This document shows positions 21,786 to 28,808 of a stretch of DNA of 28,808 bases, piece after piece (position 1 is the stretch's first letter; each line of letters opens with the position of its first letter). The stretch comes from Ichthyophonus hoferi (lineage: Eukaryota > Opisthokonta > Ichthyosporea > Ichthyophonida > Ichthyophonidae). Below the pieces are notes generated by a model, which worked only from the letters and a program-made list of their open reading frames with translations, had not been told where the DNA came from and ran no database searches. The translations under genes were made by a program, and so were the position numbers. The DNA lies in the NCBI GenBank assembly GCA_002751075.1, contig NAOQ01000337.1:41542-70349 (forward strand), in the 5' to 3' direction.

Positions 21786-21995
21786 TTACCGAATTATATG
21801 ACGTGTTCTATTTCTTAATAAATCTTTTTCCGTTTTTCTAACTACATCTTTCCTCGGCACGTTGTGATAAATCATGCATTCCAACTTTTCACTAGCACCA
21901 ATCACTACTCTGGAGTAGGCTTTATGGCATAGCACCTTGATGGCACTAACGGACGGGTTAAAAATGAATTGATCTCTGCATAGTAGAAGGGATAG
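21786..21995 (-). other. Coding-like open block, unidentified
   Basis: 69 codons without an early ATG. Contains AIKVLCHKAYSRVVIGASEK followed by LECMIYHNVPRKDVVRKTEK, with a basic end. The sequence is more protein-like than neighbouring frames and its GC content is slightly higher. Probably a relic of a mobile or host gene; family not recognised. Confidence 0.3.
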
Positions 21996-22021
21996 TTAAT
22001 GCTAAGTAGATATTTTGTACA

Positions 22022-22110
22022 CCTTATAATTCGGCCCAAATTAAAAATGTTGCCGCTATGCGAAAACCTGATTGTTTTTCTTGATCTGAATTGAAAATAT
22101 TGCCCCTATG
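22022..22110. repeat. Local near-duplicate of about 35-45 bases
   Basis: CAAATTAAAAATGTTGCCGC TATGCGAAAA is followed about 55 bases later by GAATTGAAAATATTGCCCCT ATGCAAAATA. A small direct duplication of unknown meaning. Confidence 0.5.
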
Positions 22111-23882
22111 CAAAATATATCTCAGTGCCTATTGCTGCTATTACCGATAGATTTAATTGTGTTTAATATCAAATAGGAAAATCTGCTCTTCTTTGCCATT
22201 GGATGTACAGCATAAGTTGAGTTGCTTTTTATGTTGGTATGACGTTTATTTTACCTTAAATTTTTGGATGTGGGAATTAATTAGTTCACGGAGCAGTGGA
22301 AACGAGTATCATTAATTTTGATAAAAATATTGGAAAACCATTTAAAACATAATAACCTAATGATTCTGTTTTCAGTCCATTATTGTGATTGGTCATAAAT
22401 CCTACCATTAATCGGATGAGTAATTAGGCACCGAGTGTGTAGGAGGGAAAAAATTAACTGTAATATCAAAAGAAACAAGATTAATTAACCTTTGTTCAGG
22501 TAGCCTCTTTTTCAGTCCAACAATGTAAACCTTAACATTGGCCCTATGCTATCATACCCTCATTTAAAATAGTCATTTGTAGTCACCACCTGGACTAATA
22601 AAGAATTCTTCCTTGAGCTGGTAATAATATTATATAATGCAACATATACACAGCAAGAACTCTACTTGCTAGTTGTTATATTAGGTAATATAATGGGCCA
22701 ACTACGTGCGCTCCCTAAAAGTGGTTTAATGCTACAATGAAATATTTACTAGGATTTGATTTGGATATTGTATATTGACCTGTTGCCTTCTTTACCACTA
22801 CTTGCTATACTGATCTAGAAGTCTTGAATGCTTTTTTCCCTATTATTCCATCTTTTATTACATCCACTATGGAGACCTTATTCACGTGAATATAATTGCG
22901 TATACATGGTGTAAGATGATCATATATCCTAACTGCGTGTATGTGTGCCATAAATGCTAGGGCTATTTTTTCCTGTGTTAATGTCAAATAATAGTGAAAA
23001 ATATGCTAGACATTACTATGAGCGACGTTTTTGTTGTATTATACGACTCGGTATCGTACGATATAAGTTCAATACAACACATTCCTTTCATGCGCTAATT
23101 TTTAAAGGCTAAGCTATCGCATGATCACCATAAGCCGTATGTACGAATTAGTCTGGAGTAAAAAATAATGAGAAGTTGGGATTGGCTTGGCATACATCTC
23201 ATCTGATCCCATAAAAGTTTGACTTTCAGTATATAGAAAGTTTATTCAGATTGAAATCATACAATAGACAAACCTCTAATGGGAGCTTACAACAACAATA
23301 ATAAGTTTTCCGTACCTGCGCCAGCTGCCATATTTTCATATGGTATTTTGATCTGACAAGTATGTGTATCATCCGCATTCATATAGAATAACCTATGGTA
23401 GGATGCTCAACAGCGTAAAATAAATATCATGCATAAGTAATTATTTCTTTACTTATCCATGACATAATGAAAGGACATGTAGATACATACATCTCCCAAT
23501 TGATGAATAGTATAGAAGAATGTTTTAAAATTTGCTCTAATAGAGAGATAATAGAGGTAGAAATAATTGTTAAGATCTTGAGATATAGAACATGATTGGT
23601 AGGGTGTATCTATTACCGTATCGATGATAAGATGTTCCACTTAGCAAACAGGTCTAGGGGAGTGGCGCACGTATGTATATTAGTGCCTTACTATATGATC
23701 ATCTGAGCTGACATCCAATTATTGTTCAACGTATTAAATCATTATAAGGCTTTCTACTCTTCAAAGTCATTTTATTGTTGAAAAAAATGCTAATTACAGA
23801 AATTACGTCATGACATTGGAATTTTTGAGCCAAGGTTTTAAAACATATATTTTGATCGGTCAACTATAATATAGGTTTATAT
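22111..23882. other. No supported gene
   Basis: Mostly AT-rich. Minus-strand open stretches at 22805-22987 and 23449-23640 have fairly protein-like composition, but without splice sites or motifs that would support them. An 8-bp inverted pair GTTGTATT/AATACAAC lies near 23033-23080. Confidence 0.35.
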
Positions 23883-24185
23883 TTAACTAAAAGGTATAGG
23901 TAGATATTTTAAGAATTGCGTTTGTGAAATAAAAATAATAGGCGCGTACATGTGTAAATGTCTTTCACTAATTAGCTTTAGTGGCCCCACTTTATTATAG
24001 ACGACACACAATGGAAAGATTGCTTGTGTATTATTCCATTCGTCTGAACTATTGAAGTGGAAAGGTGCCCAGTTTGTATAGAGTTCTCCTGTCTGTCCGT
24101 CATCTTTCTTATAGAAAAAAAGCACATCGGGAAAGTGTTCTTGTATTCCTACGTTTCTGGATGTATGAAATTCCGATTGAAGCAA
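23883..24185 (-). other. Open stretch with protein-like composition, unidentified
   Basis: About 100 codons on the minus strand with no ATG at the head (it opens at TTG). The middle reads well as protein: FPDVLFFYKKDDGQTGELYT, then NWAPFHFNSSDEWNNTQAIF and PLCVVYNKVGPLKLISE. It has balanced charged residues, aromatic residues and two N-glycosylation-like sites. An acceptor-like TTTGACAG lies just upstream. It could be an exon of an unannotated gene or a decayed insertion. No family recognised. Confidence 0.35.
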
Positions 24186-24939
24186 TTAATATACCATCTG
24201 TCAAATAGATTGGTTGTCAGTTATTAAACCATTTCATTTGTGATGTCATACAAGATCATGTGATAAATATTTAATGAACACAATGGAAGGCATATAATTG
24301 AAATTGTATACAAGCATGCGCATCTGGAAAGGACTAGCTTGATATTCTATAATATTTTAACACTTATACACCATAATTTTGAGTGTTTATCCAATGGATG
24401 TTATTACAACAACGTTTTCAGGTAATTCGATTACTTCTTAACCTACTGCCTGCATCAAAAGACGTGCATATAGAAGTCATCAAATTTGGTTTTATTCGGA
24501 GACTCGATATAAGATGATTCACACACATGATATGATATTGAGGTCTGTGATAGAATAAAAGAAAACTCAATGCCATAAACAAACGGGAAGCAACAAAAGA
24601 AGTCATATAACTAACCATGTATAAGAAATCCCTATATCTAAATATATCTAATATCAATAAAGTTAGTGACGTTACTTTATTTCTAGCTATCCTTGGACTT
24701 TTATTCTTGTTACGACCAAAATTAATGATCACACATGGATCACTAACTCACTACAATCACTGGATTAACAAGACATGGACCAGTGAACATTGTACACTAT
24801 GATACTACACCAATCATCATATATCTGGATGTAACTCACTCGAGAGGCTCGCCGAAAGCACGTTTACTTAATATTGGCCCTATGGGGATTTAGAATTTTT
24901 GCTTCGAAAGATCGACCCACTGGAACCACACTAAAACAC
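24186..24939. other. No gene seen
   Basis: Overlapping short frames on both strands at 24418-24802 are hydrophobic and mutually antisense, and have no family features. Otherwise AT-rich. Confidence 0.35.
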
Positions 24940-25450
24940 CATTATTAAATGATTATAGCTGTATAAAGAAATATCTAAATTAACTAAATATTTTTATTTT
25001 AACACTCCGCCTTGGCTTAGGCGGATTATTTCACATGGGGCATGAAAAATATGAAAAAGGAATATAAAAAGAACTTTAGCATGGTGGCTCACTAAATGAA
25101 CTAGGCAATTCGTAATGGCATTCAGAAGTGACTGTAACGTAGCACCTAATGCAAAAAAAAATGGAAGTGTATATTAAAAGCTCCTGCTTACTCTGGCTCT
25201 ATTGTAAGGTTTGGCTCTATTGTAAACTCTAGCGTCTGACGCCTGGCGGCTGAGGTGATATGTGGGTGTTGCCCAATTGTTTTGTACATTACACTGGCTG
25301 TGATTTTGAAGCAAGAAATTTTATTAGTTCAAATGCAGATTAGAGGACTGTGTAAAAGTAATAAAAATGATTCTCCACATATAGAGTATAGAGGTCAGTA
25401 GATAGATATAGGGTTGGGGTAAAGTGTTTTTGGCATTCATGAATCTTTGA
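24940..25450 (+). repeat. Family 1 extension, left inverted copy
   Basis: Matches the reverse complement of about 28120-28620 in order: TATAGCTGTATAAAGAAATA, then CTTGGCTTAGGCGGATTATTTCACATGGGGCAT-like, GAACTTTAGCATGGTG, CATTCAGAAGTGACTGT, TCTGGCTCT repeats, and a coding-like end. The two copies are well diverged. Together they form a 3.7-kb inverted pair that encloses the other element pieces here. Confidence 0.6.
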
Positions 25451-25654
25451 CTTAATAGAATTACCAGGCTTTGTGACAATGATAAGCTGTTTAAGCTTTC
25501 TCTGCTATCATGTTGAGAATAAGAATTATAGATTGGAGCGTTCCCGTGGTCTATATTCATTTTTTAAAAAAAAAGAATACAGCGTTGAAGGGCATTTTAA
25601 AGTGTGCCTTTGCATACACAGAGTACAGACATACTAAGACGTCTTTTATTATTT

Positions 25655-25885
25655 TTAAATAAATCAGCAGCAGTTGTCATAGGCAGGATGCCTAAGCATT
25701 GTGTAATCTGGACCAAAACATATGATCTGAAATGGCTTATTAAATAGTTGCAGGACCTCTACCATTGACTTGTTCAATTTAAATCGATTATCTTGGATTG
25801 ACATTTAGCACCAATAGATTGCACTAACTATTTTTTTCAGACGGACTGCATATTACTAATAATATTAAATAATTATAGCTATATA
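25655..25885 (+). repeat. Family 1 repeat, forward copy
   Basis: Carries TTGTCATAGGCAGGATGCCT, ACATATGATCTGAAATGGCT, GGACCTCTACCATTGACTTG, CTTGGATTGACATTTAGCAC and AATAGATTGCAC, then AATTATAGCTATATAAATA. Same order as the other copies. Opposite in orientation to the copies at 27585 and 28640. Confidence 0.75.
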
Positions 25886-26499
25886 AATATGTTCCTATTT
25901 TTTTTTTAATGTCCTGTTCATATACATACACAGGGCCTAAATATACTTTGCTTATAAATACGTACTCATAAATACATTTTTAAAATTTCTGTGACAAATA
26001 TGATTTATTGGACGATATGAAGAACTCAGCACTGCTCCAACTCAACCAGGACTTGCTAAGAAAACTTAACGTCTATATTAGATACAACCAAAAACAGGCA
26101 TACGTCGTGCTGCTGCTTCTAGTGTGGTGTCTGGTAGCCTCGCCTACAAATTAAATCTTTAATCATTTCTGCTCAATCTTATGCTGTTGCTCAAGAATTA
26201 TAGAATCCTTTAATTTTTTACTAGGGGCTGTGTTGTATATGTGCTAACTACGATCTAATTACGGTTGTGGATAAATGGTTACAGTATCGTTAATATTAGA
26301 AGTGACACCAGGCTTGACTAGCTGATCTTCTAGTAAAGTATCTGTATTAATTACTTCACCCTCTTTCCAAGCTATAGACGTGGTATGAATACATACAAAT
26401 ATACATTAAATTCAGTAATATAATTTTTTATAACTAGTATTAATTTTCAATATGAATGAATAGTAGTATATGACTCGACCGTTCTCTTTATTGCTGAGG
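25886..26499. other. No gene seen
   Basis: Unassigned AT-rich DNA between repeat copies; probably interior of the compound insertion. Confidence 0.35.
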
Positions 26500-26840
26500 A
26501 AGCCTTGAATTTATGCTACTTTCGCTCAAAAACCAGTTTTGATTAAATTCATTTGGATTAATGTGAACTGATTAATAGGCCGGTGTTAAAAGTTCTAATG
26601 AATCCAAATTGATCAATTACTAGTTGATTGATACCTATACAGTATCTGATTGGTTTTATGTTTTTAGCTTATTTCTATGAAGTGATTGAATTGTCAAGCT
26701 TCGAACCAATAAAAACATGGATCATTCACAAAGGTTTCCAACAAAATTAACTAGGAAGAAACGTCTTTTCCCTACAGTAGTGAATAAAACAATAATAACT
26801 AAATATAATACATATATATTCTTTCTTTCTGTTTGCATAG
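26500..26840 (+). repeat. Family 2 leader-like repeat, diverged copy c
   Basis: Ends with TTCTTTCTTTCTGTTTGCATAG (to 26840), the same acceptor-like block as copies a and b. It has CCAATAAAAACATGG where the others have ATAATAAAAG, and GATTAAT/TTGATCAATTA strings. The 5' core of the other copies is not recognisable. It lies directly upstream of the ORF at 26908. Confidence 0.4.
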
Positions 26841-26907
26841 ATAAGAATAATATTTTCCATAAACGTATTCCTTAATCAACCACTTCTATACTTGTAGAAG
26901 AAAGAAT

Positions 26908-27132
26908 ATGGAGTCCGCCCCCAATTCTGAATCTAATAGGGAAATCAACGAGACCACCCGAAAGGGATCTCGCATAGAGAAATGGACTAAATACTCAGTT
27001 GGTGACATGTTTATCAGCGATGTCTCCAATCCCACTCAGGTGCAGTTCTCAAGATCTCAGAAGAGACTTCTTAGCCAAACTGAGATCCATGATTCCTTAC
27101 ACTTGAACTGGGCTAAAACAATGGACCTATGA
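26908..27132 (+). CDS. Small ORF of a mobile-element family, copy 2 of conserved coding block
   Basis: ATG at 26908, 74 codons. The N-terminus is hydrophilic (MESAPNSESNREINETTRKG), then SRIEKW, ISDV, QKRLLSQTEI and a short tail. It begins 67 bases after the acceptor-like site at 26840, so it may be the first coding exon of a spliced element gene. The block from TRK to QTEI matches 11407-11586 with 29/44 identical residues and many synonymous changes. No membrane segment or known domain is visible; the block is basic and could bind nucleic acid, which is only a guess. Whether it is a complete protein or an N-terminal piece of a larger one is unknown. Confidence 0.5.
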   Translation: MESAPNSESNREINETTRKGSRIEKWTKYSVGDMFISDVSNPTQVQFSRSQKRLLSQTEIHDSLHLNWAKTMDL

Positions 27133-27238
27133 ACTATGTACCTCACATTTGATTGGATTGGGTGCCAAAAATAACGTATTTTTCCAGAGTTAAAACAAAA
27201 AGTAGCTATTACTCATCTGGTTAATATAGTAAAAATAT

Positions 27239-27574
27239 TAATTGTATATTCAAACATTGTATACAATAATATCATCAAAAAATTATAATTAAATTATGAC
27301 TGCAAGTATGATTCCTGAAGCATACATAGAACGTTTTGTTTCTATAAGCTATAAGATCGTGGAATCGAAGATACTATTGACATGATAATGAAATTTAGCT
27401 TAAGTATGTGATTAATTCCAACTGGAAATTGATCAATCAATTTCAAGTCGAAATAATAAAAGTCAAACCAGCATAACTGCAAGTACAGAATGCTGGCTTG
27501 GGCTATGTTAAAATTTTAAATGAAACACGAATTCTTTTTTGGCAATTGTACTTTCTTTCTTTTTGTTTACATAG
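27239..27574 (+). repeat. Family 2 leader-like repeat, copy b
   Basis: Partner of 8281-8611. It opens with TAATTGTATATTCAAACATT and the palindrome ATTGTATACAAT. It carries paired inverted motifs (ATTCCAACTGGAAAT near 27415; TTGATCAATCAA), ATAATAAAAG near 27451, CCAGCATAACTGCAAG and the acceptor-like CTTTCTTTCTTTTTGTTTACATAG cut at 27574. A reversed family 1 copy starts within about 10 bases of the acceptor. Confidence 0.65.
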
Positions 27575-27584
27575 AATATGTTTA

Positions 27585-27860
27585 AACAGGAAGATTTAAT
27601 TAATTTGGGTATTTCTTTATATAGTTATAAATATTTACTACTATTGGCAACTATTATTGCAAACGTAGCCTGGAAAAAATAGTTAGTGCAATTTATTTGT
27701 GTTAAATGGCAATCCAAAATTCTATAAAATCGAATCAGCCAATGCTAGAAACCTTGCAACTATATATTAAGCTATTTCAGATCATATGTTTTGGGGTCCA
27801 GATAATAAATTGCTTAAGCATCCTGCCTAAAACAAGTCCTGCTAACCTTTTTAGTAATAA
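27585..27860 (-). repeat. Family 1 repeat, reverse copy
   Basis: Same blocks as the copies at 14432 and 25655, in reverse: GTTAGCAGGACTTG, GGCAGGATGCTTAAGC, ACATATGATCTGAAAT, TTGGATTGCCATTTAACAC, and the AT-rich TATAGTTATAAATATTTACT stem. Forms a tandem (direct) pair with 28558-28808. Confidence 0.75.
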
Positions 27861-28118
27861 AAATGTCTTAGCATATCTGTACTCTGTGTATGCAAAGGGA
27901 CATGTTTAAAGTCCCCCTATTTCGGTATTCTCTCTCCCTCTAAACGAATATAGGCTACAGGAACGCTAGTGTCTCTACTTATTATGCCCAACATGGTAGC
28001 AGAGAAAGCTTATATAGTTTATCATAGTTACAAAACCTGGTAATTCTATCAAGTCAACAACCCAAGAATGCCAAAAGCATTTCATTCCAACTCTAGAACC
28101 ATCTACCGACCTCTACCT

Positions 28119-28620
28119 TTAGAGACTCAAAATAATTACACCTACGCATTGTCTTAAAATCTGTATTTCATCTATCAACATTTTCAACTTCAAAGTGATG
28201 CCTAGGTGAAAAAACTGGACAATATGCACATAGCACCTTGGCTGCCAGCCACCAGCCACCTGCCACCAGGTGCCAGAGCTAGAGCTAGAGCCAGAGCTAG
28301 AGCCAGAGCCAGAGCTAGAGCCAGAGCGAGGAGGAACATTTAACATAAAATGTGGTGAACTATCTTGCATTTTTGTTTTATTGAGTACCATGCCACAGTC
28401 ACTTCTGAATGTCATCGGGAATTATCTAATTCATCTAGTGGGCGGGCCACAAGCTTAGAGCTAAGTAGCCATCACCATGTTAAAGTTCTTTTCATTTTCC
28501 TTGTTCATATTTTTTATGCCCTAGGTAAAATAATCCGCCTAGGCCAAGTGTGGGTGTTCAAACAAGAATATTTAATTATTTAATTAATGAGTATTTCTTT
28601 TTATAGCTATAAATATCTAA
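28119..28620 (-). mobile_element. Family 1 extension, right inverted copy, with coding-like frame
   Basis: The minus-strand frame 28415-28119 starts at an ATG and encodes about 98 residues: a start MTFRSDCGMVLNKTKMQDSS, a Ser-Gly repeat encoded by a hexamer microsatellite, and then HIVQFFHLGITLKLKMLIDE with IQILRQC. The last part aligns with the plus-strand translation at about 25260-25340 (PIVLYITLAVILKQEILLVQ). So the two inverted copies share an old coding segment. Element class not recognised; the copies are old and broken. Confidence 0.45.
28272..28328. repeat. (CCAGAG/CTAGAG)n hexanucleotide repeat
   Basis: About nine units alternating AGAGCT and AGAGCC. It encodes SGSSSG on the minus strand. 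The matching spot of the left copy (about 25190-25222) has only two imperfect TGGCTCT units, so the array grew after the copies split. Confidence 0.9.
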
Positions 28621-28808
28621 TACTATTGCCAATTATTATAACATATGTCACCTGGAAAAATAGTCAGTGCAATCTATTAGTATTAAACGGCAATCCAAGC
28701 TTCTGTCAAAATAGAACTAGCCAAAGGTAGAGATTCTGCAGCTATGTATTAAGCCATTTCAGATCATATGTTTTAAGGTCCAGATAACACCACATTGCTT
28801 AGGACTGA
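28621..28808 (-). repeat. Family 1 repeat, reverse copy cut by window edge
   Basis: Reverse complement carries CCTAAGCAATG, ACATATGATCTGAAATGGCT, GAATCTCTACCTTTGGCTAG, CTTGGATTGCCGTTTAATAC and AATAGATTGCACTGACTATT. Continues into the extension at 28119-28620, giving the longest core-plus-extension unit in the window. Confidence 0.7.

Noticed and set aside
24418-24802. Overlapping hydrophobic frames on both strands
   Set aside because: Mutually antisense and without splice sites or motifs; AT-rich chance frames.
1-28808. tRNA, rRNA (including 5S near the TFIIIA gene) and CRISPR arrays
   Set aside because: No tRNA A/B-box pairs with a foldable cloverleaf, no 5S internal control region and no regular direct-repeat/spacer array were seen; a GGTTCAAACC-like string at 18608 lies in coding sequence.

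Overview
The window looks like nuclear DNA of an invertebrate animal. It is AT-rich and intron-bearing, with GT-AG introns of roughly 0.1-0.6 kb, many short simple repeats, a scaffold gap, and four recognisable eukaryotic protein genes. The combination of a secreted alpha-carbonic anhydrase, legumain, a nine-finger TFIIIA and a GT49 glycosyltransferase fits an early-branching animal. A demosponge such as Amphimedon would fit, but that is an inference from gene content and composition, not proven. All four recognised genes lie on the minus strand.

Layout. At 671-856 is the first coding exon of a legumain-type protease, with a TATA box upstream; the rest of the gene lies beyond the left edge. 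At 2450-2525 is a possible signal-peptide exon of an unknown gene. At 3321-6793 is a complete seven-exon TFIIIA gene with nine C2H2 fingers, and five of its six introns carry or nearly carry simple repeats. At 8908-10613 is a complete five-exon secreted alpha-carbonic anhydrase with all zinc ligands. At 18184-20300 is a two-exon Golgi-type GT49 glycosyltransferase.

The rest is accessory DNA. There is a 609-base assembly gap (12255-12863), a Ty1/copia pol fossil (about 13570-13900), a possible MITE (16997-17183) and two interacting dispersed-repeat families. Family 1 has at least five copies in both orientations. Family 2 is a leader-like module of about 330 bp that ends in a splice acceptor; it has two clear copies and one diverged copy. 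Near these repeats, at 11407-11586 and 26908-27132, lies the same short protein-coding block. Its two copies share 29 of 44 aligned residues while differing at many third codon positions, which is the mark of selection on the protein. The class of this element is not recognised, and it is the most interesting part of the window.

The four host genes show no evidence of joint function: protein breakdown in lysosomes, 5S rRNA transcription, CO2/bicarbonate exchange outside the cell, and glycan building in the Golgi. Splice joins were inferred by hand from reading frames, GT/AG sites and family homology.
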